Assembly (NCBI GenBank): GCA_958496175.1
Contig: OY292278.1
Location: 18,600,001 to 18,664,000, forward strand
Reading direction: 5' to 3'
DNA from: Sisyra terminalis
Lineage: Eukaryota > Arthropoda > Insecta > Neuroptera > Sisyridae
Length of the DNA: 64,000 bases
In this document: in pieces, positions 50,901-60,984 of the stretch
Numbering within the stretch: the first letter of the stretch is position 1
Layout: each line of letters opens with the position of its first letter
The notes under the pieces: model-generated
Databases searched by the model: none
What the model was told of the DNA's origin: nothing
What the model saw: only the letters and a program-made list of their open reading frames with translations
Translations under genes and position numbers: made by a program

Positions 50901-53375
50901 CACGACCCAGCAGTGTAAAATTAAGTAAGGCTGCGATAGATGGAATATTAGCATTAAAAGGCAAACCATTAGACTTTGGCATCGTCACAACTCCAATGTT
51001 ACACTATTTCGTAAAGTGTCGAAACACGGAAGGTGACTATGGTGATCCCACTGAAGAAGGCTACTTTTACAAGTTGATAACAGCCTTCAAGAATATTCGA
51101 GGTAATGACTACAATCGTGAAAAATACGTAGCACGGTTACTTTACGACGGTGCCAATGGAGTAGGAGCGAAAAAAATCAAAACATTCCAAGAAAGACTTG
51201 GAGACTGTTTACGAATTGAAGCTTATAATGACGCGATAATTGGTAGTGGAAAATTAAATCATCATGTATGTTGTCTTCATGATTAAATTTTTCAAAGTAA
51301 CTAAAGATTAATTAATGTTTTAGTGTGGAGCAGATTTTGTGAAGACTCAACAAAAGAATCCGGAAGGTCTCCCAATCGAGGCTTTTGCGCGTTGCGTTTC
51401 CGTCGATGGGGATGCTGATCGAGTTGTGTATTTTTATACCGACGCCGATGGAAAGTTTCATTTACTTGATGGAGATCGTATCGCAACTTTGATTGCCGAC
51501 TATATTCAGGAGCTACTGAAAGTTACCAAATTAGATCTAACGTTAAGTTTGATTCAAACCGCGTACGCCAATGGGGGATCTACTGATTATATCATAAACG
51601 AATTGGTTTGTACAATTACATTCCATCCTTAATCTATTTACTATCTGTTATTGTTTTGATAGAATATTCCAGTCGCATGTGTTCCTACAGGAGTGAAGCA
51701 TTTACACCGCAAAGCGCAAGAGTCTGATATTGGGATTTACTTTGAAGCCAATGGTCATGGAACGGTCATTTTTAGCGATAATGCACGATCGCAAATTAGT
51801 GTCGCTGCTCGAGATGAGAGGTAATAAAAGTAGTTATTACGAAATAATTTTCTATGACCCCAATAAAAACTTTAACTTAAACAAGTCGTTAGTTCATTGA
51901 TTATTCATAACTTAGCAAGTATGAGCTATTGTTTGATTTTTAACTGATGATTTCGTTCGTATTCCAAAACTGAACTCATACTTTTACATCTGAGTCGAAA
52001 TATTCAAGGATTATATTAGACGTTTGCGCTACGTTTGCAGCAGTTATGCAAAATGAAAAAATGCGTTAGTAGCACATTTGCAACAGATCTATACAAAAAT
52101 GCGTCCGCATGTTGTTATTATCGGTTATTGGGAGATATCTCATCTTTTTGTGTTATTAAAAATATGAAATTAAAATTATTTTTATCCGTTTGCAACATGT
52201 TTGTACAGGTATTGTTACAATTTTACGACAACTGCCACTTTTTTATATTTTTTGTCGACCTGCTGCAAACGCAGTAGAAACTAACGTAAATTTCATAGAC
52301 CTGCTGCAAGGCTAAACTGTGCCTTAAAGAGTATAATTATACAGTGCGAAGGTACGTGATATTTTCATAATTGTGTCTACAAATCCGCTGCAAACGTAGT
52401 GCAAATTTCAAAATTTCAACTTGGGTCCGAATGAATACATTTAAAAATTCTTATTTATTCTTTTACAACGGGTTTCTATAGGTATTGTTGCAATTTTGTG
52501 ACCTTTTTCTATATTTTGTCGGCCTGCTGCCAACGCAGTCCAAACGAACGTAAATTTCATAGATCTGCTTCAATCCTATAAATATACCAAGTATAAATAT
52601 AATAGTATAAAAAATATGTATATACCAAGCCTTAAATAATATAACTATACTGTGCAAACGTGGTGTTAACACAATTGTGTCTGTAAAACCGGTGCAAACG
52701 TGGTGCAGACTTCAAAATATTTTCTTTACGAATTCATTCGTCCTAATTTTATATTCGATTTATAGACCACTTTTACGAAAAACTAACACATCTTTGGTTT
52801 ATAAAAGTAACAATAGTTTTAAAATTCGATATTTTCACTATTTTTTTCTTCATTCTAGCGTCAATGATACTGAACAAAAAGCAGCACAGCAACTATTATC
52901 GTTAATGGATGTAATTAATGAAACTGTAGGTGATGCAATTTCCGACATGTTACTAGTCGAAACTATCCTTCATGCCAAAGGATGGGATTTACGTCAATGG
53001 GAAGCAATGTATGTCGATCTTCCAAACCGTCAACTGAAAGTTGTTGTCAAAGTAATCATCCTTAATTGCATAAATAGAAAAATCATTGACTTATTTAACT
53101 TAATTACTGTTTCCTAGGATCGAAATGCAATTGTAACCCGAGACGCCAATCCAAAAGTAGTGAGTCCCAGTGGATTACAAGACGCAATTGATGCTCTCGT
53201 CGAGCAGTATCCCAGAGGCCGAGCCTTCGTACGTCCCTCAGGAACGGAGGAAATTGTTCGCGTTTATGCTGAAGCCGAAACTCAAAAGGATTGTGATGCT
53301 CTTGCAGCGAAAATTGCCTTGAAAGTGTATGAAATGGGTGGCGGTATCGGTGCACCTCCCGAAGTTCCAAATTAG
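35936..53375 (+). CDS. PGM3: Phosphoacetylglucosamine mutase (PGM3/AGM1)
   Basis: This cytosolic alpha-D-phosphohexomutase interconverts GlcNAc-6-P and GlcNAc-1-P on the route to UDP-GlcNAc, which feeds chitin, glycans and GPI anchors. Eight exons join in phase: 35936-36036, 47048-47118, 47278-47407, 50809-51265, 51324-51605, 51663-51820, 52859-53051 and 53118-53375, giving 549 residues, close to the human length of about 542. Key sites are intact: substrate entry YGTAGFRA, active-site phosphoserine loop [12 protein letters not shown], metal loop [11 protein letters not shown], sugar-binding [11 protein letters not shown], and phosphate-binding [16 protein letters not shown]. The start is MAGLYRTV, the first Met before the conserved region. 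Intron 1 is 11 kb and repeat-laden, intron 3 is 3.4 kb; the others are short except for 1 kb in intron 6. Confidence 0.95.
36704..36880 (+). repeat. tRNA-derived SINE, copy 2 (best preserved)
   Basis: The head has box A TGGTCGAGTGG and box B GAGTTCGATTC, as in a Ser/Leu-type tRNA, then a non-tRNA tail with CGATTACGGATTTTTATTAA, CTCAAGACCTTAGTAGTTAT and ACAGCGACGGTAAATA and an A-rich end. The tail matches 29970-30165 and 45345-45470. Confidence 0.8.
37180..37676 (+). repeat. Imperfect tandem duplication in PGM3 intron 1
   Basis: Two units (about 37180-37437 and 37457-37676) share ACATGCATTTTTT, CACTAAATTGAAAGG, TTCCCGTG(T/C)GGGTGAACT and TTTACAGACTT(G/A)GTTGTATA. The second is shorter. Non-coding. 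Confidence 0.65.
37768..37992 (-). CDS. Small unrecognised ORF, antisense in PGM3 intron 1
   Basis: A 74-codon minus-strand frame starts [20 protein letters not shown] and ends [10 protein letters not shown]. It is Lys/Arg rich, has no signal peptide or membrane segment, and its composition looks more protein-like than nearby chance frames. It may be a fragment of a transposon-encoded protein. I recognise no family and see no splice partner. Confidence 0.25.
   Translation of the reverse strand: MDESNQYRRTIKKKIVDQGIATKANWLNHIFKGEGPTSVFVGLKRTKKNQILDHLQRGMNNPDLKHLIKDRKRR
38461..38625 (-). mobile_element. hAT-like MITE, copy 3 (inverted)
   Basis: Read on the minus strand it starts ATTGGTTCTTACCCTGGGTT and continues through CGAACCCCAAGGGTTCGG with duplicated GGTTCGG(C)GAGTCAGTCTCG steps. 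It matches the modules at 2365 and 4667. Truncated. Confidence 0.55.
38838..39070. repeat. Inverted repeat with hammerhead-like cores on both strands
   Basis: Arms 38850-38925 and 38926-39003 are near-perfect inverted copies (ending in ATTCAATTAGCTACGTTTCG and complement). Reading minus from about 38925, CTGATGA, GTTACG/CGTAAC stem and GAAACG form a hammerhead-like core; the plus copy has CTGATAA, a core mutation. The outer part (39045-39070, GCTGAGATCTGAATTTTATC) recurs inverted at 40370-40395, so 38838-40500 is a larger inverted structure. Confidence 0.6.
40462..40496 (-). ncRNA. Hammerhead ribozyme-like core
   Basis: On the minus strand CCTGATGAAGTTAC, loop, GTAACGAAACGTAGC. CUGAUGA and GAAAC flank a GUUAC/GUAAC stem II. 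One extra A sits before the stem. Same family as 38893-38960. Confidence 0.4.
40793..41312. repeat. Inverted repeat pair with CCTGAGGAAGGCTC cores
   Basis: The left arm (about 40793-40910) and right arm (about 41185-41312) are inverted copies: each has an ACAAATTCTCAGAGGACT end and a GAGCCTTCCTCAGGCATTCA block. Each arm carries CTGAGGA, a GGCTC/GAGCC stem and GAAACG(T), at 40846-40882 (-) and 41204-41240 (+): a hammerhead-like core. Confidence 0.65.
41345..42125. repeat. Long palindrome in PGM3 intron 1
   Basis: The inner arms are almost identical: GCTCTACAAAAAAGGTCTCG with TAGCATTTTTCGATAAATAC and CACTTCATTCAAAG (41649-41700) are inverted at about 41725-41792. Outward pairing continues with more mismatches to about 41345 and 42125. 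The 66-codon frame at 41768-41968 lies in one arm and is not a gene. Confidence 0.75.
42528..42618. repeat. AT dinucleotide microsatellite
   Basis: Runs of TA interrupted by TACATA and TGTATAC, about 90 bp. Confidence 0.9.
42620..44085. other. PGM3 intron 1, nothing recognised
   Basis: AT-rich intronic sequence without a recognisable element or frame. Confidence 0.4.
44088..44665 (-). pseudogene. pogo/Tigger-like transposon relic, 3' end
   Basis: On the minus strand, broken frames around 44660-44400 read [19 protein letters not shown] and [17 protein letters not shown], and near the end [11 protein letters not shown], resembling the C-terminal part of Tigger/pogo transposases, which often ends in a ..QT(S/T)LD.. 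motif. At 44088-44130 the sequence ACAGTAAGATCCCGTTTTCC with GCGGAGGATACTTCCC and GCGTTAAACTAGG looks like a Tigger-type terminus. The catalytic core is absent. Confidence 0.45.
45345..45470 (+). repeat. tRNA-derived SINE, copy 3 (internally deleted)
   Basis: Box A CTGGCCGAGTGGTCACGG is clear, box B is missing, and the tail (GAGTTGCTAAAAACCTTGGT, TTATAAAGCGACG, A-rich end) matches the other two copies. This copy keeps the better box A. Confidence 0.7.
45480..47040. other. PGM3 intron 1, nothing recognised
   Basis: AT-rich. Near 45520-45660 there is a weak inverted arrangement of AAGATA.. /..TATCTT blocks. It ends at a polypyrimidine tract and the exon 2 acceptor at 47046-47047. Confidence 0.4.
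47408..49068. other. PGM3 intron 3, proximal part
   Basis: No gene recognised. Several open frames (48002-48310, 48457-48678) lack domains. A degenerate CTGATCAAGACGCTAGTCTT motif on the minus strand near 47515 vaguely resembles the hammerhead-like family but lacks GAAAC. Confidence 0.4.
49069..49792. mobile_element. Non-autonomous TIR element in PGM3 intron 3
   Basis: The left end TTTAAGAGGGTTCTCCCGTG (then TGAT) and the right end ATCACACGGGAGAAACCCTT (then TAA) are imperfect inverted repeats of about 24 bp. The element is 724 bp with no coding frame. Confidence 0.65.
49793..50808. other. PGM3 intron 3, distal part
   Basis: AT-rich with no element recognised; it ends at the acceptor before exon 4. 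Confidence 0.4.
52015..52715 (+). repeat. Tandem duplication in PGM3 intron 6
   Basis: Two diverged units, about 280-290 bp apart, share GGTATTGTT(A/G)CAATTTT, TCG(A/G)CCTGCTGC(A/C)AACGCAG, CGTAAATTTCATAGA and AATTGTGTCT(A/G)(C/T)AAA. A GCTGCAAACG/GGTGCAAACGTGGTG word is repeated several more times. Non-coding. Confidence 0.65.
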
Positions 53376-54404
53376 TCATATATTTTCAATATCTTAAAGG
53401 AATTGCTTTTAAGGGTGGATTTGATTTACGCATGCGATTTGAAAGAAATTACTACTTTAAATGGTGCAATTTAGATTTAATTTTTTTTTATCCTAGAATT
53501 TTACTTAAATGAACGTAAACTGCCAATCAGGGAACCAAAAATCGATCTTTTATCTATTCCTAATACAATACATTTCACATTTTAAAAAATACATTCCAAT
53601 AGACCGGACAAGACAAAAAATTATATGTTTTACTTTCCATTTACAATTTTTTACATTCCGTTCGCATCACCACAAAGCTTCACCCCAATTGTTTGGAACT
53701 GGAAGATCGATTTTATAAATTTGTATTAACTTTTTTTAATGCTCAACAATTTTTTTTACAATTTATTTAAATTTATTTTATTTTGCTCAATTTTGTATAG
53801 AATAGCCTTTTCTTAATTTAAGAATGCTTGACACGTTTTAAATGAAGAAAGTTAATTGCTTAATTAATTAGATTTTAATGAATGCACAAATTGATTTGTC
53901 GTTGAACATATTCGAATTTGTTGTGGCAAATGATTGTTATGCAAATTATGTGTGTACACAATCCCAAATTGTAAGCTTATTGTGAGCTTATGTAGACCTT
54001 TAAGATTAAGGATTTCATTTGAAAATTCTTTATAAAATTATATTTAACTACGTTGTAAATACTTGATGTAAGTAAAAACGTATCGAAAATTATGAAAAAA
54101 AGCATTGACTTTCTGAAATAAATTGTGCGACCACTACCATTTTAACTAAATTTAACAGGCAGCATTTAATAAATCTGAATCAAGCCCTTTTTAAAAAATC
54201 ATATATCATTTTATAACAAAATAATTAATATATATGTATAATATATGAATTTACTTTCTAATAAATATATTTTAAAGTCTGTTTTTCAATTAAATGTTTT
54301 AATTTTATTTATTTTTTTTTACTGAAAAAAAGGAAAGAAATTTGGCGAGAAAAACCGTCCATGATACTGTTTTTTTTCCTAGAAAATTGGTGTATTCGAA
54401 GTTT
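53376..54404 (+). other. PGM3 3' UTR and downstream DNA
   Basis: AT-rich. CTGAAATAAATTG near 54115 is a candidate poly(A) signal; other AATAAA-like words follow at about 54260. No gene. Confidence 0.4.
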
Positions 54405-56285
54405 GGGAGCTGTTAAAAGTTATACTATACTTTTAACCGCCATGTATCAAAAAAGCCTATCTATAGGCGTAATATACCAAAGCCACCCATCTTAAACTAG
54501 TTACTACTATTTCGACCAGGTCTTGAACAAAACATACTCCTATTGGACCAAATTTGGTGTAAAAGGGATGATTTCGCATCACAATCATCGATTTAAACTC
54601 AATCAATTCACCAATACCATTGAGAACGACTGAATAAGAAACCCCCTTTCTTTTAGGGACGCTTTAATAGTAATTATTTTGTTCAGTTTCAGCGAAAGAA
54701 CCATCCCTTATATCCTTTTTATGCATTTGAAAATTGTCTTCTTTGTCTTCTTCTTCTTTTTTATATACCAACGTAAAAAATTTACCCTTAAAAGGAAATG
54801 ACATCGTTGCAATTACGGTAGTGGTTAGACAACCCTTTAGCCATCTCGTTTTATTTTTTCAAGGGTTTAGCCATTAAATGCAAATAAATTTTTGACATTT
54901 CGGTTAAGGACAATTAATTTTATGATATTCATTTCAATTTTGGCAAAAAACTATCCCTTATATCCTTTTTATTCACTTGAAAATAATCTTCTTTGAAACC
55001 TTCAAACGATATTGTGGGTGTCCTTTTGCACACAGGACAACCTTTTTTTTCATATTTTAAATCACGAATGGGTCTTATTTTATAAATCATCGAGAAAACT
55101 CACCTTAATCAGGAAAACTCATCCTTGCAATTATCCGTATTCTTACAAATTGTAGAAATTAGGCAACCCTTTATTCATATTTGTAATTGGGCTGCGGCAT
55201 AAGTTCCCTTATTTACAACGTAATGTAAATAGGACGTACGATTTGTTATTAAATCAATTTATTTTTATACATTCAACTAACCCGAAAATTGAGGATAAGA
55301 GCTGTTATTGGGGTTGAAGAAAGTATTATCCTGTTGGGTGATAATTGTTTAGTAAGTGCTAGTGTTATAAACACTTGTAAATATTGTTCTGATTAAATTT
55401 TTCATTACAGATGAAGTTGACTGAGGAAATTAGAGATTAATTCAATGGATTTGAATTGTTCATCATTTCCAAATGGACGTTTGAAGAATGGATGTGGATC
55501 ATTCGAGAATCCTCAGTCAAATTCCTCAAGGATATCATTTCTACAATTGGCAGCTACTGAGAAGAATTCGAATGGATTTACTACAATAGTTAGTGGTGTT
55601 AATTGTGTTTCAATAAATCAGTGAACGTGAAGTGATAAAGTGATTCAAGTGATAAATAATCAAAATATCAGAAAAAACAAAAGCTTTTCATTAACTTAAT
55701 ATTTCTATAAGATTATAACACTTACTACTTTCACATAGTTTATATAAACAATTGTAAATATGGAAAGAGCTGTTATTGTATTATTGTAGATATTTAATTG
55801 ATATTAAACGTTAATAAATTTATGTTAATAGAATACATTGTTTCAATTCGATTTTCCGCATCCATCTCCTTGAATTTTATATTTCAGAATTTTTCTTTTA
55901 TAGTAAGAATACATATAAGAGTTAAATTAATACAACGATTAAGGTAAGTAAGGGAGGTACAATAGGTTTCTCGTTAGATTATTGAATATTACGGTAAAAG
56001 CCAATATCGAACAATATCTTAAGCTTTCGTCCTTAATCGTCCTTATTTTACGTTTTATTTTATATATTAAAAAATTTTATTTTATGAAGAAATTCTATTG
56101 AAATACAAATTTGTTTTACGAAAAAAAAAGAATCAAGGACTTTAAAATGTTGCAATGTTTTTCGACAACTTTTCCAACTTTATGGTCAGGAAATTCTAAT
56201 CATTTCGATTGAAAAATTTTTCAATTTTCTACAAATCTCTTAAGAATTGTTTATATATGAGTTTTAACGTCAATTACATATATCA

Positions 56286-56356
56286 TATGATAGCCACATC
56301 GCTAAGGTCGCCGCCACTATCGGAGCTGAGATCCCTGGTTCGCATCCCGAAGGGGT
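56286..56356 (+). repeat. tRNA-like pol III promoter segment, left arm
   Basis: It reads GATAGCCACATCGCTAAGG, then GCCGCCACTATCGGAGCTGA, then CCCTGGTTCGCATCCCGAAG. GGTTCGCATCC is a good box B, TAGCCACATCG a weak box A, and spacing is tRNA-like. The acceptor stem does not pair well, so it is a tRNA-derived relic. Confidence 0.5.
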
Positions 56357-56552
56357 AAGTGTTTTTTCTTAAATATAATAATTGATTTCTATTCCTTACA
56401 GCTTACCATATCACTAATTAACATTAATAATTGTTACCAGACATTGTATCATCGAAATATTCGATCGAACAGTAGTTCCAACCTTTCGGGGTTGGAAATG
56501 ATCGATCGATGATGCAATATATTTTTCAATTTATTTTTGCTCTTTGGTTTTG

Positions 56553-56714
56553 TGACGTCACTCATTTTCATATATATGACGTCACACATACGTCGCCATC
56601 CAAAATGATGCCTTTCGAGGTTGGAAATGGATCGATCGAGCGATCGCTGAGTTATAAATTTTTTTTTAATACCGCATATGTGACGTCACTCAATGACGTC
56701 ATCAAATGACGTCA
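56553..56714. promoter_or_regulatory. Cluster of five CRE octamers (TGACGTCA)
   Basis: Exact TGACGTCA occurs at 56553-56560, 56577-56584, 56681-56688, 56694-56701 and 56707-56714. This octamer is the CREB/ATF full site. The matching part of the right arm (about 58083-58137) keeps only one exact copy, with several near-copies. Confidence 0.5.
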
Positions 56715-58347
56715 TTCCCCAAAAATGAGGGGGAGGATATCGAATTTTCGATTTTAGTAAAATAGGATTTGGTGTATGGCATAAGGATGATGCGGGAGGC
56801 TTATAAATCATATCCTTTTTTTGAATTTTTCATTTTTTTGGGGAAAATTTTTCGGCCAAATCCGAAAAAATCTGAAAAATTGGCCAAAATTGACACTTTT
56901 TTGCACTTTTTTCAACTTTAACGTCAATTTGAGCGAAAACTAACGATCGTAGGTTATCGATAGATAGCTTATTCTACAGCGCTTGAATTACTCTATCGAT
57001 GGTATAAATTTGGTCCCGGAAAAGCTTAAGGGGAAAAACTTTTTTTTTCAACGTTTCAGAAATTTCATTTCGTCGACCCGATGCACGTCGATTTTATAAA
57101 AAAAAAAAATCGAATATTTTTTAATCGAATTTTCCGATGAAATTCGCACCATAGCTACAGAATGTTACGAACAAAAACCCTATACCAAAAAATCTCAACT
57201 TTTCGATCTCTTTAATCGTTTTTTTAGATATTAAATATTAAAATGTTGTGACGTAACTTCATTTAATACATTTATGTTTTATGGTAAAAAAGGATCAAGG
57301 ACATTAAAAGTATGCAATGTGATTCAACATCTTTTCCGGTCTTAACATGGAGAACCTATGGTTTAAATTTTTCCGGAAAATTCCATGAAAATCGATCTGG
57401 TGAAACAGATTTGACCAAAAGGTTTTCTTGAAATTTTCCGGAAGTATTTTCACCAAAGCAGCTCCGTATGACGTTTGGAAAAGTTGTAGAATAAAATTGT
57501 GACATTTTAAGGTCCTTGATCCTTTTTCAAACAAAACAAATTTGTATTTAAAAAGTATTAGCTTGCATAATAGGTAAAATTTAAATATTGAAGAAACCAT
57601 AAACGATATCGAAAAGTAGAGATTTTTTTATGTAATGAACGTAACGTAATGCAGCTATGGTGTGAATTTCATTGGAAAATTTGACAAAAAATAATTTATA
57701 AAATCGACGTGCATTCGGTCGACGTTTTGAAATTTCTGAAAAATTAAAAAAAAAAGTTTTTTTCCTTAAGGTTTTCCGTGACCAAATTTACACCATCGAT
57801 AGAGTAATTTAAGCGCTATCGAATGAGCCTACAATCGTTAACCTACGATTGATAGTTTTCGCTACAAACGGCGTTAAAGTTTAAAAAAGTGAAAAAAATC
57901 TCGAAATATGGCAAATTTTTGGGATTTTTCAAAATTTTGGTCGAAAAATTTCAAAAAAAACCGAAAAAAATTGGCTATAGGATATGTTTTTTAGGCCTCC
58001 CGTTACGTAACTAAGCCATTCACAGAATCCTATTTAACGAAAATTGAAAATTCGCTCATTTTTCGAATTTTTTCGGGAATAACGTCATTGGATGGCGACG
58101 TATGTGCGACGTCATATATATGAAATTGAGTGACGTCACAAAACCAATGAGCCAAAATAAAATGAAAAATATATTGCATCATCGATCGATCGATCATTTC
58201 CAACCCCGAAAGGTTGGAACTACTGTTCGATCGAATATTTCGATGATACTCTGGTAACTCTGGTAACAATTATTAATGTTAATTAGTGATATGGTAAGCT
58301 GTAAGGAATAGAAATCAATTATTATATTTAAGAAAAAACACTTACCC

Positions 58348-58418
58348 CTTCGGGATGCGAACCAGGGATCTCAGCTCCGATAGTGGCGGCGACCTTAGCG
58401 ATGTGGCTATCATATGAT
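58348..58418 (-). repeat. tRNA-like pol III promoter segment, right arm
   Basis: The inverted counterpart of 56286-56356, with the same GGTTCGCATCCCGAAGGGG box B and TAGCCACATCG box A on the minus strand. Confidence 0.5.
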
Positions 58419-58791
58419 ATATGTAATTGACGTTAAAACTCATATATAAACAATTCTTAAGAGATTTGTAGAAAATTGAAAAAAAAAATCGATCGAAATG
58501 ATTAGAAATTCCTGACCATAAAGTTGGAAAAGTTGTCGAAAAACATTGCAACATTTTAAAGTCCTTGATCCTTTTTTTTCGTAAAACAAATTTGTATTTC
58601 AATAGAATTTCTTCATAAAATATTTTTTTTTAATATATAAAATACAACGTAAAATAAAGATGATTAAGGACGAAAGCTTAAGATATTGTTCGATATTGGC
58701 TTTTACCGTAATATTCAATAATCTATTATCTATTATTTATATCTATTATATTCAATAATCTATAATAAACGAGAAACCTATAGTGTCAATA

Positions 58792-59268
58792 ACACTAGCA
58801 CTTACTAAACAATTATCACCCAACAGGATAATACTTTCTTCAACCCCAATAAAACAGCTCTTGTCCTCAATTTCGGGTTAGTTGAATGTATAAAAATAAA
58901 TTGATTTAATAACAAATCGTACGTCCTATTTATATTACGTTGTAAATAAGGGAACTTATGCCGCAGCCCAATTACAAATATGAATAAAGGGTTGCTTAGT
59001 TTCTACAATTTGTAAAAAAACGGATAATTGCAAGGATGACTTTTCCTGATTAAGGTGAGTTTTCTCGATGATTTATAAAATAAGACCCATTCGTGATTTA
59101 AAATATGAAAAAAAAGGTTGTCCTGTGTGCAAAAGGACACCCACTATATCGTTTGAAAGTTTCAAAGAAGATAATTTTCAAGTGAATAAAAAGGATATAA
59201 GGGATGGTTTTTTTGCCGAAATTGAAATGAATATTAAAAAATTAATTGTCCTTAACCGAAATGTTTAA
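58792..59268 (+). pseudogene. Coding-like unit R1 in right arm
   Basis: From 58792 one frame reads TLALTKQLSPNRIILSSTPI. After broken frames (IARMTFP) an ATG-started frame at 59068-59268 reads KKGCPVCKRTPTISFESFKE, then DNFQVNKKDIRDGFFAEIE. Unit R2 (59420-59977) encodes the same order of peptides. A CxxC (CPVC) could bind metal. The full unit is not open: stops and shifts separate the blocks. I recognise no family. A GTGAGT donor-like site at about 59053 lies just before the 59068 frame. Confidence 0.45.
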
Positions 59269-59419
59269 AAATTATTTGCATTTAATGGCTAAACACTTGA
59301 GAAATTAAAACGGGAAGTTACGGAGGTGAAAATGCGTGCACTAAAGTACGCCTTAAAATTGGTCGTTTTCGAAGGGTGACTTTTCCTTACAAGGACATAT
59401 TTTATAAACGGATTATAAA

Positions 59420-59977
59420 ACAATGTCCTTACGTGAATTGGAAATGATGAACAATTCAGAAACAATGATTAATTTTCGGTTGTCTTCGGTCAGCATCCTA
59501 TGTAGTGAAAAATTCATTAGAACAATATTTACAAATTCCAAAAACACTAGCACTTTCTAAACATTTATCTCCTAAAAGGATGATATTTTCATCAACTCCA
59601 ACATAATTATTCTAGACATAATTTTCCAAGTAAGTTAAAACTGTAAAAATGTAAAGATTATAAACAATAAAACAATTCATACGTCCAAGGTATATTTAAA
59701 TGAAAACAAGAAAATTTGGAGCGCAACCAAATTACATAGATGGCTAAATGGTTGTCTACCACTACGGTAATTGCAAGGATGTCATTTCCTTTTAAGGGTA
59801 AATTTTTACGTCGACATATAAAAAAGGACCCATTCGTGGACTGTATATGAAATTTTTTTTTCCTGTGTGCAAAAAGACACCCGCAATATCATATCAAAGT
59901 TTCAAAGAAGACAATTTTCAAATGCATAAAAAGGATATAAGGAATGGTTATTTCGCTGAAACTGAACAAAATATTTA
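59420..59977 (+). pseudogene. Coding-like unit R2 in right arm
   Basis: Blocks in order: IGNDEQF; then at 59505-59603 an open stretch with LEQYLQIPKTLALSKHLSPK and RMIFSSTPT; then VIARMSFPFKGKFLRRHIKK with DPFVD; then 59856-59977 with FPVCKKTPAISYQSFKEDNF and QMHKKDIRNGYFAETEQNI, stop. Compared with R1 most changes are conservative or synonymous (S/T, R/K, E/Q, F/Y, N/D), suggesting past selection on protein. Frames are broken between blocks. Confidence 0.45.
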
Positions 59978-60189
59978 ATATTAAAGCATCCCTAAAAGAA
60001 AGGGGGTTTCTTATTCAGTCGTTCTCAGTGGTGTTGGTGAATTGATTGAGTTGAAATCGATGATTGTGATGCGAAATCATCCCTTTTATACCAAATTTGG
60101 TCCAATAGGAGTATGCTTTGTTCAAGACCTGATCGAAATAATAGTAACTAGTTTAAGGTTTTGGTATATTACGCCTATAGATTTTATTT

Positions 60190-60980
60190 TCTAAAAAGGG
60201 TGAAATCAAGGACAGGAAAAGTGATTGATACAGGACACACTTCAAGTAAAGAAAATGAATACTAAATAAGAATTGGTTATGAAAAAACAAACACATATTT
60301 CTTTACTGATATTCTATTGACTATAATAAATGATTTTTACAAATAAATGTTACTTTATGGTCATTGTTTGTTATTATAGCAAAATGTCTGAAATTATATA
60401 GTTCTCGATTGTACCATTATTTAACAACAGTGCCGTTTTCTTTTGAAAATTCGACAATGATTGTAGAAAAAAATTCCGATTGATTTTCTTTAAATTTTCC
60501 AATAATATTCGAACAACAGCGGTTTAATCAGGATTTTCAATCAAGAAAAATAAGACCTACCTATTGTGATTGTACTAACTACCCTTCTATGTATTTGAAT
60601 AGTAAAAAACTTCTGAAATAAAATTTCCAAGATTGTGGGATTCAAATTGAATTAAAACAAAGTATTCTATAAAAACAAACAATTTATTGATGTTGATGAT
60701 CAATAATTTTTAAATATACAAAACAATGTATACATGGATTCTTTGAATATTTACAATAGTTTTTATAACTATCTGTATTTAATTATTAACTGTTAAGCTT
60801 ATATAAAATAAATACATTTAAATTTAATAATGGATTTTTTTTTATACTTTATTCACTTATCACTAGATTCACTTAAACACTTAATGTTCATTGATTTACA
60901 GAAGCACTAATTTATATCACTGATTTTAGTAGTTAATCCTTGCAGGTCCTTTTCGGTATCATTTCTGCTAGTTATAATCT
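60190..60980. other. No gene recognised
   Basis: AT-rich flank of the palindrome. The part next to 60985 may belong to the neighbouring coding-like relic. Confidence 0.4.
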
Positions 60981-60984
60981 TAGT

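Larger units (their letters stand above)
54405..60181. repeat. 5.7-kb near-palindrome with coding-like tandem units
   Basis: The left arm (54461 to about 57380) and right arm (about 57435 to 60181) are inverted copies with indels; the axis is near 57407. The left end extends 55 bp further and contains AAAAGTTATACTATA. In order inward each arm has: a terminal module with CCAAATTTGGT(C), two tandem coding-like units, a tRNA-like segment, and a GATCGATCGAT region next to CRE-like octamers. The two arms differ by scattered substitutions and small indels, so it is either an old inverted duplication or a genuine element. It is too long for an ordinary MITE and no transposase is recognised. Confidence 0.8.

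Noticed and set aside
56286..56356. Possible functional tRNA gene
   Set aside because: Acceptor stem does not pair, weak box A, and it is duplicated within a palindromic repeat.
57304..58602. Minus-strand frames of 79-98 codons in the palindrome
   Set aside because: They run through the palindrome axis or the tRNA-like segment and are not preserved in the other arm.
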